The position numbers and the translations under genes were made by a program. Shown here piece after piece: positions 8,171 through 17,370 of a stretch of 44,299 bases of DNA. The notes under the pieces were generated by a model, which made no database searches, was not told the origin of the DNA, and saw only the letters and a list, made by a program, of their open reading frames with translations. Position 1 is the first letter of the stretch. Every line of letters begins with the position of its first letter. The stretch is from JBCBTJ01 sp039818665 (GTDB taxonomy: Bacteria > Pseudomonadota > Alphaproteobacteria > Caulobacterales > Hyphomonadaceae), in assembly GCA_039818665.1 (NCBI GenBank), contig JBCBTJ010000026.1, positions 1-44,299 of the forward strand, read 5' to 3'.

Positions 8171-9561
8171 GCCTTCTTCAGCCGCAAGCGCGCGCGCAGG
8201 CCGCCCAGCGGGCTGTCTGAGAGTTCGAATGTTCCAGAATGCATCTCAGCGAGTTCCGTCACGATGGACAGTCCGAGGCCGGTCCCGGGCTCGGTTTCGT
8301 CGAGCCGCACCCCCCGCTTCGTGGCCGTTTCGCGCTCCTCGGCCGACAGGCCCGGGCCGTCATCGTCGATGTCGATCACGATCCAGCCCGGCTCTTCGGC
8401 GACCGAGACCTCGACCCGGCCGGCCGCCCATTTGCACGCGTTCTCCATCAGATTGCCGAGCATCTCTTCCAAATCCTGACGTTCGCCGCGAAACACCGCG
8501 CCCGCGCCGCCGCGCGTCGATATGTCCACGCCTTTATCTTGAAACAGCCGGTTGAGGAGACGCGTCAGATCGTCCAGCACCGGGCCGACATCGGCGCGCG
8601 CCCCGATCGCCTCCGCCCGCGCGGCGGCTTGGGCGCGTTTGAGATAATGCTGCACATTCTCGTTCATCGCCCGCGCTTGCCGCCGCACGACATCGTCCAG
8701 CGGCGCGTCCCCGTTGGCCTCGTTCATCAAGACCGCGATCGGCGTCTTCAGCGCGTGGGCGAGATTGCCGACATGGGTCTGGGCCCGCTCGACGACGGAC
8801 CGATTGTGGTCGAGCAGTTTGTTCAACTCCTCGCTCAAGGGCCGAACCTCGGACGGATAATCGTCCGAAAGCTTCGTCTTCCGCCCCTCGCGCACGTCAG
8901 CGACATCGGCCTCGATCGCGCGCAATGGGCGCAGCGCCAGGCGCAGACTGCCCCACATCGCCGCCAGCAGCCCCGCCGCAAGCAGTCCCAAAGCGATCAC
9001 CAGCAGCAGCAAAAACCGATTGGCGCTCTGATCGAGCGCGCCCCGATCATTCGCCGCGACCAACAAGACCGGCTGATCGCGGTTTTCAACGATGATGGTC
9101 TGGGCGGCCACGCGCAGCGTCTCGTCGACGCCGGGACCGACCACTTCCCCATATTGCGCCACGCCGGGCGCAGCCATCAGTGAAACCGCCATGCCTTGCG
9201 GCACGGGCGGCGGTTCATCCCAGAGGCTCGGCGGCCGGATGTCTTCCGGTTCGAACCCGCCGCTCGGCGTCAGCCCGACAATCGCCCAATACTTCCCGGC
9301 GAGCTGAGTGGCGTAGTCCGGATCGTTCGGCAGCTCTTCCGGCTTGGCCGAAATCGCCCCGTTCGGCCCGACTTCGAGCGCCCGCGCCAGCTGGATCAGC
9401 GTGTCCTGCAGCTCGTCGTCCAGCACCGCCAGGGTTTGAGCCCGATAGACCGCTGAGAGCGCGAACGCGCCGCCTGCGAGCACGGCCAAGCTCCAGACCG
9501 CCGCGCCGATGAACAAGCGCCGCGTAAGCGAATCGTTGGGGCGTCGAACCGCGTCCGTCAT
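8167..9561 (-). CDS. PhoQ-like sensor histidine kinase
   Basis: An inner-membrane kinase of 464 residues. Membrane helix 1 is at about 15-38, a periplasmic domain of about 140 residues follows, helix 2 is at about 182-204, then a HAMP region. The dimerisation box is AHALKTPIAVL (His269), the ALKTP variant seen in PhoQ-type kinases. The ATPase motifs are NLMENACKWA, DIDDDGPGLS and GTGLGLSIVTELAE. It is 25 bases downstream of its response regulator. Its stop overlaps the start of the ccmI-like gene, which ties it to cytochrome c maturation at least at the transcript level. The periplasmic domain is acidic (EDIRPPSLWDEPPPV), compatible with cation sensing as in PhoQ, but this is only analogy. 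Confidence 0.93.
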   Translation of the reverse strand: MTDAVRRPNDSLTRRLFIGAAVWSLAVLAGGAFALSAVYRAQTLAVLDDELQDTLIQLARALEVGPNGAISAKPEELPNDPDYATQLAGKYWAIVGLTPSGGFEPEDIRPPSLWDEPPPVPQGMAVSLMAAPGVAQYGEVVGPGVDETLRVAAQTIIVENRDQPVLLVAANDRGALDQSANRFLLLLVIALGLLAAGLLAAMWGSLRLALRPLRAIEADVADVREGRKTKLSDDYPSEVRPLSEELNKLLDHNRSVVERAQTHVGNLAHALKTPIAVLMNEANGDAPLDDVVRRQARAMNENVQHYLKRAQAAARAEAIGARADVGPVLDDLTRLLNRLFQDKGVDISTRGGAGAVFRGERQDLEEMLGNLMENACKWAAGRVEVSVAEEPGWIVIDIDDDGPGLSAEERETATKRGVRLDETEPGTGLGLSIVTELAEMHSGTFELSDSPLGGLRARLRLKKA

Positions 9562-9586
9562 CGCCGCCTTCTAGGGCGACCAGGGA

Positions 9587-10261
9587 TCAGCCCGCAATAG
9601 TCGCCGGGTCGATCAGCCGATAGCCGAGGCCGCGCTCGGTCTCGATCCGGTCCGAGCCAATCTTCTTCCGGAGGCGCCCGATAAACACTTCGATCGTGTT
9701 GGAATCCCGATCGAAATCCTGGTCGTAAATGTGCTCGACCAGCTCGGTGCGCGGCACAACGCGCCCCTGATGGTGCATCAGATAGGAGAGCACGCGATAC
9801 TCATGCGCGGTCAGCTTGATCGGCGAGCCGTTCACCGTGGCCCGCGCCGCGCGCGTGTCGACCCGCAGGTCGCCGCATTCCAGCGCCGCCGCCGAATGAC
9901 CGGCCGCCCGCCGCAGCAGCGCCCGCAGCCGCGCCAGCAATTCCTCGGTGAAGAAGGGCTTTGTGAGATAATCGTCGGCGCCGGCGTCGAAGCCCGCCAC
10001 TTTCTCGCTCCAACGATCGCGCGCCGTCAGGATCAGAACCGGAAAATCCTTCCCGTCCTCGCGCCAGCGCTCCAGCACGGACACGCCGTCCATCTTCGGC
10101 AAGCCGAGGTCCAGGATCACCGCGTCATAGGGCTCGGTGTCGCCGAGAAAATGCCCGTCCTCGCCATCGGCGGCGAGATCCACGGCATAACCGGCTTGCG
10201 ACAGGGCGTCCGCCAGCTGGCGGCGCAGATCCGGATCGTCTTCAACAACGAGAATGCGCAT
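9587..10261 (-). CDS. PhoP-like response regulator (OmpR family)
   Basis: A 224-residue regulator with a receiver domain (EDD at 7-9, phospho-acceptor Asp51 in VILDLGLPKMDG, switch Lys in YLTKPF) and a winged-helix DNA-binding domain (LTAHEYRVLSYLMHH, EVFIGRLRKKIG). It lies 3 bases downstream of the PepSY-like gene and 25 bases upstream of the cognate kinase. Together these form the common PepSY-regulator-kinase order, in which the small exported protein often modulates the kinase. Target genes cannot be told from the window. Confidence 0.95.
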   Translation of the reverse strand: MRILVVEDDPDLRRQLADALSQAGYAVDLAADGEDGHFLGDTEPYDAVILDLGLPKMDGVSVLERWREDGKDFPVLILTARDRWSEKVAGFDAGADDYLTKPFFTEELLARLRALLRRAAGHSAAALECGDLRVDTRAARATVNGSPIKLTAHEYRVLSYLMHHQGRVVPRTELVEHIYDQDFDRDSNTIEVFIGRLRKKIGSDRIETERGLGYRLIDPATIAG

Positions 10262-10264
10262 GTT

Positions 10265-10579
10265 CTACCCTCCTCGGGCGCTGAGGACGCGCCCAGACTG
10301 GGCGTCGACCACGATCTTCATTTTCCGGCCTTCGCCGCTCATCCAGTCGATGCGGTATTCAGACCCGCCGCCGTTTCTGGAGAACAGCTCCGCGCCGAGC
10401 TGATAGCCGCCATACCGGTTCTCCAGCATACGGAAGATATCGCGCAGGGGAACGATCCGGCCTTGCTCACGCGCGTCGCGCGCCTGGCCCGGCGAGAACT
10501 GGTTGCCCCAGTTCTGCGCCACAGCCGGGCTCGCGGCGCCGAACGCTGCAAGGAGGATGAGGGAGACAGCCCATTTCAT
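10265..10579 (-). CDS. exported PepSY-like small protein
   Basis: A small exported protein of 104 residues from the chosen ATG. The signal peptide MKWAVSLILLAAFGA ends near PAVAQ. The mature part contains a PepSY-like segment (DIFRMLENRYGGYQL, then strands YRIDWMSGEGRKMKIVVDA and GRVLSARG), a fold seen in protease inhibitors and kinase-modulating periplasmic proteins. The frame is open 63 bases further upstream, but the signal peptide begins at the chosen start. It heads the regulator/kinase pair with a 3-base gap to the regulator. Confidence 0.78.
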   Translation of the reverse strand: MKWAVSLILLAAFGAASPAVAQNWGNQFSPGQARDAREQGRIVPLRDIFRMLENRYGGYQLGAELFSRNGGGSEYRIDWMSGEGRKMKIVVDAQSGRVLSARGG

Positions 10580-10638
10580 GACGCCGGGTTTAGACATCGA
10601 GGACTGAACAGCCAGTGAATGATGCAGTTGAAGACCGC

Positions 10639-11517
10639 TCATCCCTTAGACTTTCTCAAAAAAGCTTTGAGATCGGGATCCTTGGGGTCGTCGAGAACGA
10701 TCTGAAGCCGAACGAAGAGGTGGCCGGGCGCCGTCGCGCGCTGAACGCCTTTCCCACGCAGGCGCAAAGCTGTGCCGGTGTTCGATCCTTCAGGCACTTT
10801 GAGGCTGACGACCCCAGTCGGCGTGTCCACATCGACCTCGCCGCCCAGCACCGCGGTGCGGAGAGGGACAGGCGCGGTCATGTGCAAATTGTCGCCGTCT
10901 CGCCGCCAAACATCGCTCGGCCCGACCGTCACCTCCAGGAGGGCGTCTCCCGGCGGTCCGCCATTGGGCGAGGCTTCGCCCTGGGATTTCAGCCGGAGCG
11001 TCTGGCCTGTGTCGATGCCCGCCGGAATGTTCACATCCAACGCCCGGCCGTCGGCCATCACCATGCGCCGCCGCGCGCCGGATACCGCGTCCGCGAAATC
11101 CACCTCGACCCGGTAGCGCACGTCCCGCCCAGGCCGCGGTCCGGCGCTGCGCCGCCCCCGCCCGCCGAACAGGCCCGACAAAATGTCTTCGAAGACGTCG
11201 CCCTGCGCGCCGCCGCCATAGGTTTGATTAAAGCCCGCATTCGGCCCGAACGGGCCGCGGGGATTGCCGTCGGCGTCGATCTCGCCGCGGTCGAACTGCG
11301 CGCGCTTTTCCTTATCGCCGAGAATGTCATAGGCCAGCGAAACGCGCTTGAACGCTTCAGCCTTGGCCTCATCGCCCGGATGCGCGTCCGGATGCAGCGC
11401 CTTGGCCTTCGCCCGGTACGCCTTCTTGATGTCATCATCCGACGCTGTTCGGCTCACGCCGAGCACGCTGTAGGGGTCTGCACTCACGCCGTTGAACCTG
11501 CCTGCCCGTCCCGACAA
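10639..11517 (-). CDS. DnaJ/CbpA-type J-domain co-chaperone
   Basis: A cytoplasmic Hsp70 co-chaperone of up to 292 residues. The J domain (about 13-78) has the HPD motif at 42-44 (ALHPDAHPGD). A Gly/Phe-rich linker (FGPNAGFNQTYGGG) follows, then the two C-terminal beta-sandwich domains of the DnaJ class II type (DVNIPAGIDTGQTLRLKSQG and VSLKVPEGSNTGTALRLRGKG). There is no zinc-finger region, so it is CbpA-like. A GTG at 11487 directly before the J domain is an alternative start and would give 282 residues. It lies 39 bases beyond the end of the GTA tail-tip gene, on the same strand. Confidence 0.9.
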   Translation of the reverse strand: MSGRAGRFNGVSADPYSVLGVSRTASDDDIKKAYRAKAKALHPDAHPGDEAKAEAFKRVSLAYDILGDKEKRAQFDRGEIDADGNPRGPFGPNAGFNQTYGGGAQGDVFEDILSGLFGGRGRRSAGPRPGRDVRYRVEVDFADAVSGARRRMVMADGRALDVNIPAGIDTGQTLRLKSQGEASPNGGPPGDALLEVTVGPSDVWRRDGDNLHMTAPVPLRTAVLGGEVDVDTPTGVVSLKVPEGSNTGTALRLRGKGVQRATAPGHLFVRLQIVLDDPKDPDLKAFLRKSKG

Positions 11518-11556
11518 CAGGTAAGCGACGCCGCGCCGGATGAAAAGCGTTCCGCG

Positions 11557-14500
11557 CTATAATGGGATTTCGACGAATGCGCCCGTCCGTCCGTCGGGTC
11601 CGATCCCGGCAACCCGGACAATGTCGGCGCCGTCCGCCGCCGCATCGGCGTAGATCCACTCCGCAGCGTCCACGTCTTCACTGCGAACCACCACGCCTCC
11701 AGCGACAGCTTCGACCCGGAACCGACCAAGATTATCCGCTTCCGGCGTCGCCCAGCCGTCGCCGATCGAAACATCCCGGCGCGTCCAACTCACATGCCGG
11801 CCGCCGCCCGGCAGCGCCGTCGCACGCAAATGCGCAGGCCGCCAAGGCAAAGTCGCGGCCGACCGCCAGACCTCGGTTTGCGCTGGGCCGAAAACGCCGC
11901 GCGCTTCCGCTCTCCATGATCGCTCGAGTTCAAGCTCGCCCGGCGCGATATCAGCCCGGACCAAAGCGCCCGTGTTCAACACACACCGCGCGCCAATCGG
12001 CGCGCCCGTCGAGGGAGACCCCTGCTGTCCGCGCAACAGCCCGCTCAAGACATAAGTCTCGGCGCCGGTCTGCTCGACCGATGCGAACTGCAACAATTCC
12101 CAACCGGCGCCGGTCTCCACGAACGCCCCGTTCGCGCCGCTGAGCACGGCTTGACCGTCGGCGCTGGTAAAACCCGCCGCATTGGTCTCCAGCACAAGCC
12201 GGGCGCCATAATCCCAGCGCCCGACAGGCCCCGGCGCCAGGGGCTCGATCAAACGTCCGACCGACGCCGCCCGCGTCAGCTCGCACCGTCTCGTCTCCGA
12301 GCCGGCGTCGACGCCCGCATAGACCTGCACCCGACCCGGCCAAGGCCGCGCAAAGGCGCCGACCAGAGGCCGCGCGTCCGCCTCCTCGCCAGGAAGCGCC
12401 GGCGCGTCAACCACAACCACATCCACATCCCCGAAATCCGCCGCCTGGGCCGCCGTGTCCGGCGCGTCGATCGAGCGGGCCGCAGAGACCGCGGCGCGGC
12501 GTTCCAACCGGATAGACGCCGCCTCGCCGCCCGTCACGGCGAACACGCGCCAATCGCCAGGCACGCCGCCGAGTTCGACCAAATCACCGGGTTCCAGGTC
12601 GAGGGCTGCAGTCGACATTTGAACGTCGGCCGCCTCGCGGCGTCTCAATCGGGCCAGAACATCATGCGCCATCACCGCCGCCCGGCCCGCGCCCATGGCG
12701 AGCGGCGTCGTTAGATCGGCCGACAGGCGCGAATCCCCGCCGTCGATCTGAGCCCAAGCGACAGCCGGCGTCTGATCGCCGCCGGCGTCGACATAGGTGA
12801 GACGGATCGCCTCCGGCGCCTTGTCCAGCAAACCCCGCTCAAACACGGGCCCGTCGCCGGCGATCACATCCGCCGACAACTCCGCAGCATCGCCGAAGGA
12901 TCGAAATACGAGGCCGCCCTCGCGCTCGACGCCGTGAAAATCGAACGCCGCCTTCAAGGGCTCCAGCGCGCCGCGCAGCGTGGTCACGCCCGCCAGCGCA
13001 AAGCCTTCGACCACACCGCTCAGCCGCGCCGTATCGGCCTCGACGCCCGCGAGCGCCGCCAGATCGGCCGCGACATCCGCCAGCTCGACCAGCCCTGCGC
13101 GCCCGTTCAGCCAATGCCCGAACGCCCAATTCGACCCGTCCGACCAGACCGACCGCAAGGTCGGAAACGCCGGCCAAGGCCGCGCGTCCCAGGTCCAGAC
13201 CAGCACTTCGTCGACAAAGCTCTTGCCGCCCCAAAAGGCGAGCGCGGCCTCCAACGCCCGGCGCTGCAGCACATCGTCCCGGTCGCCCGAAGAGAACGGC
13301 GGCAGCGCGCTTTCGGCGCTTTTCGGATCGTAGAACAAGTTCGGCGAGTTCGCGCCTTTGTCGACCGCAGGAAATCCGATCTCCGACAATCGGACCGGCT
13401 TCATGCCCGGCGTCCACGCCGTCGGCGCGGCGTTGCGAACGCCGCCAGGCCGCTCATGGTGCGCCGCGCTCCACCAGCCTTCGAGGTCCTTCTGACGGAA
13501 CACCCAATGCTCGCCATGGGCCGTGTCGGCGATCGGTGTGCGAACCTGCGCCTGGCGATCGGCGTCCGACCCATAGAACCAATCATAGGCTTCGCCGCCC
13601 GCCATGTTGGCCGCGAGATAGGCCGGCTGATCCGCCGCCGCGAACCCCGCTTCAGCGTCGAGATGGTCGAACCCGTCGCGCCAGTCGCCGGCCGGCGGAT
13701 ACCAATCCACGCCGACGAAATCGACATTGGCGTCCGCCCACAGCGCGTCGAGCGGAAACAGCACGTCTCCGTCGCCCGGAACATAAGCGCCATACTCGGT
13801 CCAATCGGCGGCATAGGAGACCTCGGTCTCCGCCCCCAACACGGCCTTCACATCCGCAGCCAACGCCCGCAGCGCCTCCACAAACGGAAACGCGCCCGTC
13901 TCGTCGCGCAGGCGCGTCAGGCCTCGCAGCTCGGACCCGATCAGAAACGCATCCACCCCGCCCGCCGCCTTCGCCAGCCACGCCTGGTGCAGCACGAACC
14001 GCCGATACCCCCAATCGCCCGCGGGCCCGTGATAGGCGACCGTCTCGCCGGCGATCGAGAACGCTGTCGCTGAGACCGACCCGACGAAGCTCTCAATCTC
14101 CGCCCGCGCCGCCGCGGACTTGTCCGCACCGGCCAGCGTGATCCGTCCGCGCCAGGGAAACGGCGCTTGCTCGGCCCCGCCATAGGGGTCCGGCAATCCA
14201 TTGCCCGGCGGCACGTCCATGAAGAGGAAGGGCGACATCGTCACCCTTATCCCGCGCGCTTTCAGCGCTTGGATCCCATGCACCACCGCCTGGTCGGACG
14301 GCGTGCCGCCATAGTACGGGGCGTCCGTTTCGTCCTTCGAGATCAGCCAGACCCCGCCACGATCGACGCCGCCGGAGGTCCAATCGTAAGGCTTGGTCCG
14401 CTTCTCCGCCTGCTCCACGCCCGGGCGGATCTCGCAAAGCCCCGCGCGCAGATCATTCCCGAACCAGCCCACCGTCAGCGCAGCGGTCTCCACCGCCGGC

Positions 14501-15303
14501 AGATCCGCCTCCATCTGATCGAGCGAAACGACGAAGTCCGCCCGCCCGTCGCCATTGTTCATATTTTGAGGAGGTTCGACGCCCGGCGAGACGGCCGCCC
14601 GGACAATCTGCGTGTCGTAAACAAACTCGCCGCTCGCCGGGATGATGTTCACGCCCGTCAGCAGCGATTTAAGCCCGCCGCCCGACTGGGCCGGTTCCCG
14701 GATGATCTCGAATGAGAGCTGCGGCAACCGATTGCCGAATTGATCGAGGGGCAAGTCCTCGAAGACCACATAAGAGAGGCCCCGATAGGCCGGCGCGCAG
14801 CCAAAGCCCTCCTCGGCCTCGATCAGCGGATCGGGATCTTGCGTCTCGCTGCCGGAATAGAACCGGTGCGCCACATCGCCCAGCGCCAGCGGCTCGCCAT
14901 TGGCCCAGACGCGCGCGATCCGCGTCACACCCCCCTGGCCCAGCCCTACGGCGAAGCTCGCCGAGTATGAGAAGGTGGTCACTCGCGGGCCGCCTTTGCC
15001 GCCCTCCGTCTCTTCTTGCTCGCGAAAGCGCCCAGCCCAGATCACCTGCCCGCCCACGCGGTAGCGGCCATAGACAAGCGGGACGCCCGCGCCCTCGCGG
15101 CTCTCCATCACATGCAGATGCGTCAGCCGCGGGCCCTGCGCGCCGCGGCCGAACAGCGCTCCGTCGATCGCAGCGCCTGCGATCCCGCCAAGCGCGCCGC
15201 CGAGGGACGCGCCGGAGATGGTCGCGCCGAGAAAGCCGATCCCGCCCGGCGCCAAAGACGCGCCGAGCGTCGCCCCAAGCTGCGTCAACGCGATCTGCGC
15301 CAT
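11557..15303 (-). CDS. GTA tail-tip/host-specificity protein (g15-like)
   Basis: The 'megatron' protein of the GTA tail tip, 1248 residues (about 1300 in R. capsulatus). The N-terminus is glycine-rich and hydrophobic (GGALGGIAGAAIDGALFGRG), followed by a hub-like domain (ESREGAGVPLVYGRYRVGG). A glycoside-hydrolase-like TIM-barrel domain lies in the middle (about 330-700, with FLIGSELRGLTRLRDETGAF and VDFVGVDWYPP). Beta-rich putative tail-tip and receptor-binding domains follow. The start was set at 15303, just after the g14 stop; the frame is open 138 bases further upstream but there it overlaps g14. As the last gene of the cluster it completes the baseplate. It should be part of the released particle and could bind or process cell-surface glycans. 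Confidence 0.93.
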   Translation of the reverse strand: MAQIALTQLGATLGASLAPGGIGFLGATISGASLGGALGGIAGAAIDGALFGRGAQGPRLTHLHVMESREGAGVPLVYGRYRVGGQVIWAGRFREQEETEGGKGGPRVTTFSYSASFAVGLGQGGVTRIARVWANGEPLALGDVAHRFYSGSETQDPDPLIEAEEGFGCAPAYRGLSYVVFEDLPLDQFGNRLPQLSFEIIREPAQSGGGLKSLLTGVNIIPASGEFVYDTQIVRAAVSPGVEPPQNMNNGDGRADFVVSLDQMEADLPAVETAALTVGWFGNDLRAGLCEIRPGVEQAEKRTKPYDWTSGGVDRGGVWLISKDETDAPYYGGTPSDQAVVHGIQALKARGIRVTMSPFLFMDVPPGNGLPDPYGGAEQAPFPWRGRITLAGADKSAAARAEIESFVGSVSATAFSIAGETVAYHGPAGDWGYRRFVLHQAWLAKAAGGVDAFLIGSELRGLTRLRDETGAFPFVEALRALAADVKAVLGAETEVSYAADWTEYGAYVPGDGDVLFPLDALWADANVDFVGVDWYPPAGDWRDGFDHLDAEAGFAAADQPAYLAANMAGGEAYDWFYGSDADRQAQVRTPIADTAHGEHWVFRQKDLEGWWSAAHHERPGGVRNAAPTAWTPGMKPVRLSEIGFPAVDKGANSPNLFYDPKSAESALPPFSSGDRDDVLQRRALEAALAFWGGKSFVDEVLVWTWDARPWPAFPTLRSVWSDGSNWAFGHWLNGRAGLVELADVAADLAALAGVEADTARLSGVVEGFALAGVTTLRGALEPLKAAFDFHGVEREGGLVFRSFGDAAELSADVIAGDGPVFERGLLDKAPEAIRLTYVDAGGDQTPAVAWAQIDGGDSRLSADLTTPLAMGAGRAAVMAHDVLARLRRREAADVQMSTAALDLEPGDLVELGGVPGDWRVFAVTGGEAASIRLERRAAVSAARSIDAPDTAAQAADFGDVDVVVVDAPALPGEEADARPLVGAFARPWPGRVQVYAGVDAGSETRRCELTRAASVGRLIEPLAPGPVGRWDYGARLVLETNAAGFTSADGQAVLSGANGAFVETGAGWELLQFASVEQTGAETYVLSGLLRGQQGSPSTGAPIGARCVLNTGALVRADIAPGELELERSWRAEARGVFGPAQTEVWRSAATLPWRPAHLRATALPGGGRHVSWTRRDVSIGDGWATPEADNLGRFRVEAVAGGVVVRSEDVDAAEWIYADAAADGADIVRVAGIGPDGRTGAFVEIPL

Positions 15304-15308
15304 ATCTG

Positions 15309-15740
15309 TTAATCCTCTAGATTGGGAAAAGCCGCGGCCGCCGCGATGCGCCGGCGCCACCAGGGGACAAGCCGCGTCTCGGTCACCGCACGGCCCCAAT
15401 AAGCGTGGATGATCCGATCCGGCCCGCTCACCACCGCGCAATGCTTCGCCGGGCAGCCGAGCCCCATGCGGAAGAGCAGCACATCGCCCTCCCGCGCCGC
15501 GCCGATGGGGATCTCGACGAGCCAGCGCCGCATCGCCGCGAGCAGCGTCTCCTCGCCCAGCCGTTCGGCCCAGTCCGGCGTGTAAGGCGGCGGCGCTTCA
15601 GGCTCCGGCCCCGCCACCTCGCGCCAAACCCCGCGCACCAAGCCGAGGCAGTCTGCGCCCACGCCTTTGCCGCTCGCCTGGTGGCGATAGGGCGTCCCGA
15701 TCCAACCCCGCGCGCTGGCGACGATCTCGGCCCGGGTCAT
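15309..15740 (-). CDS. GTA NlpC/P60 peptidase, tail tip (g14-like)
   Basis: A 143-residue NlpC/P60-type cysteine peptidase, the GTA baseplate component thought to cut peptidoglycan during DNA delivery. The predicted nucleophile is Cys31 in GADCLGLVRGVW, and the predicted histidine is His100 in CPAKHCAVV, near the second conserved block IIHAYW. The start overlaps the g13 stop by 4 bases, and the stop lies 5 bases before g15, so translation is coupled through the tail-tip genes. The length matches g14. Confidence 0.93.
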   Translation of the reverse strand: MTRAEIVASARGWIGTPYRHQASGKGVGADCLGLVRGVWREVAGPEPEAPPPYTPDWAERLGEETLLAAMRRWLVEIPIGAAREGDVLLFRMGLGCPAKHCAVVSGPDRIIHAYWGRAVTETRLVPWWRRRIAAAAAFPNLED

Positions 15741-16381
15741 GTCTCAGCCGCGTTCGCGGCCGGCCCCGCCAGCACAAAGTCATTCCCAGGCATATGCGGA
15801 AAGCCGCGAAAATTCAGAGCGTTGCCAAACACTTCCTTGCAGGTCTCGAAACGCTGATCGCAAGCGAGACCCTCAAAGGCCGGATCGGCGAGATCCACGC
15901 CGCAACGGACGTCCCCAAGGGCCGCATCGCAGCGCCGCGCATAGACCCGGCCCAATGGCCGCTCCAGATCCGCCTTCAGCGAGACGAGCTCAGCCTCGAA
16001 CCCGGTCGCGCCCCGGCGAATGTCCGAGAACCGCCCAGACCAAATCGCAACATTCAAATGCGGCGCGGCCCAATCCACCCGGAACACATCCACCCGCGCC
16101 CCGTCCCACAGCCCGGCGTCCAAATCCGCCTCGCTGATCGCCTCCGACGACAGCGCGCCAGACGCAAAGGCTTGCCCAGGCGCCAGGCCCGCGGTCGAGG
16201 TGAACACGCCCGCTTCCAAGCCGGCGCCGGGTTCATAGGCGAGCCCGTCCACCGTCAGCGTCCGATCATGGTCGGTCACGCCGACCTCGGTCCCGTCCGC
16301 CCGCTTGAGCCGCCAACACAGGCACGTCGTCGTCACGCCCGAAGCCAACCGGGCGGCGAAATCTGGATGAATGTCGCGCAT
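15737..16381 (-). CDS. GTA baseplate hub protein, DUF2163 (g13-like)
   Basis: A 214-residue structural protein of the GTA tail tip (DUF2163/phage_BR0599-type). Characteristic features are the N-terminal ATTCLCWRLKRADG-like strand (here TTTCLCWRLKRADGTEVGVT), the DHDRTL segment, and the C-terminal cysteine cluster (CDAALGDVRCGVDL and CDQRFETCKEVF) ending NFRGFPHMPGNDF. The cysteines resemble the iron-sulphur-binding residues described for gp13 of R. capsulatus GTA, which is established for that particle and inferred here. It is 3 bases downstream of g12 and overlaps g14. Confidence 0.92.
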   Translation of the reverse strand: MRDIHPDFAARLASGVTTTCLCWRLKRADGTEVGVTDHDRTLTVDGLAYEPGAGLEAGVFTSTAGLAPGQAFASGALSSEAISEADLDAGLWDGARVDVFRVDWAAPHLNVAIWSGRFSDIRRGATGFEAELVSLKADLERPLGRVYARRCDAALGDVRCGVDLADPAFEGLACDQRFETCKEVFGNALNFRGFPHMPGNDFVLAGPAANAAET

Positions 16382-16384
16382 GGT

Positions 16385-17008
16385 CTAGCCCGTGATCTCA
16401 ACGATCGGCACGCTCACCGCGCGCCCCGCTCCGAAGGCTTCAAGACTCGTTTCGAGATGGTCGGTGTCGAAGCGCACCGGCGTGTCGAACCGAAAGCCCG
16501 CCGTCACTTCAGCGCCCGCAGCCGGCGCGGCGTCGAAAGAGACCTCGCCCGTCGCCCCGTCCACGGCGAAACCGCCCGCTAATTCGACCCCGTCCGCGGC
16601 CACCAACACCTCGCCGTCCATCGGTTTCCAGATCCGCCGCTCATAGTCGCCGTAACGCTTGATCAGAGGAAAAACCGTCGTCGCCCCGTCGCCCGTCCCG
16701 ATGGCCTGATCGAGCGCGCTCGGCGTCTCATTCGGCGCGCAAGAGCGATCGTCGGCCGGATCGCGAAACCGAAATCCGTGCAGCCGCCCCCGCCGCGCTT
16801 CGAAGAAGACACTGAGCGCATAGAGATCCTCCACCTTCCGCACAGCGCCCGCCAGCTCCCAGCGCCGCCGCGAGCCGGCCCAGACCGCATTGCGCGCCTC
16901 CCGCCCGCTGGCGAGCTGCACGACCTCCGTGCGCCGCTCCGGCCCGCCGACCGCGCCGAACGCCAAAGCCAGGGGAAGGCGCGCCTCATGAAACTGCGCC
17001 AAGCTCAT
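16385..17008 (-). CDS. GTA distal tail protein, DUF2460 (g12-like)
   Basis: A 207-residue distal-tail/baseplate protein (DUF2460). The diagnostic segments are the N-terminal FHEARLPLALAFGAVGGPER, the central LSVFFEARRGRLHGFRFRDP and the C-terminal GFRFDTPVRFDTDHLE. In the GTA it links the tail tube to the hub. It overlaps the tape-measure gene by 4 bases upstream. Length and order match the R. capsulatus cluster. Confidence 0.93.
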   Translation of the reverse strand: MSLAQFHEARLPLALAFGAVGGPERRTEVVQLASGREARNAVWAGSRRRWELAGAVRKVEDLYALSVFFEARRGRLHGFRFRDPADDRSCAPNETPSALDQAIGTGDGATTVFPLIKRYGDYERRIWKPMDGEVLVAADGVELAGGFAVDGATGEVSFDAAPAAGAEVTAGFRFDTPVRFDTDHLETSLEAFGAGRAVSVPIVEITG

Positions 17009-17370
17009 AAGAAGCGCCCTCCTCTGGCCGCCGCCGAAGCGACCGCCGACGCGATCCGGCCGGCGCTCGCCGCCTGGCCGGACTGCGCCGCGCCGCCCGC
17101 GACGTTCACATTGATGGTCTGCCCGCCGCCCGCGATCCCTGCGACGACGGCTTCCGCCGCCACGCGCGCGAGGTCGCGAAGAATGCTCTCGGCCATGCGC
17201 TGGAAGTTCAGCTCGCCGGACCGCGCCGCCGAGGCGAGCGCGCTCTCGATCGACCGCCCGGCCCGCCCAAAGGCTTGCTCAAGCGCATCGGCCGCCTGCC
17301 GCCCGGGCCCGTCGGCGAGCGCCTGCAGCGCCGCGCCGGCCCGGTCCAACTCGTCTTCAATCTCGGTCAT
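17005..17370 (-). CDS. GTA tail tape-measure protein, very short (g11-like)
   Basis: A 121-residue Ala/Gly-rich helical protein at the tape-measure position. The central part (LNFQRMAESILRDLARVAAEAVVAG) is the conserved end of GTA tape-measure proteins, followed by GQTINVNVAGGA. R. capsulatus gp11 is, as I recall, a little over 200 residues, so this copy is little more than half. Since tail length in tailed particles scales with tape-measure length, the tail should be short. The start overlaps the small g10.1 gene by 14 bases and the stop overlaps g12 by 4 bases, so the ends look intact and not recently deleted. Confidence 0.85.
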   Translation of the reverse strand: MTEIEDELDRAGAALQALADGPGRQAADALEQAFGRAGRSIESALASAARSGELNFQRMAESILRDLARVAAEAVVAGIAGGGQTINVNVAGGAAQSGQAASAGRIASAVASAAARGGRFL

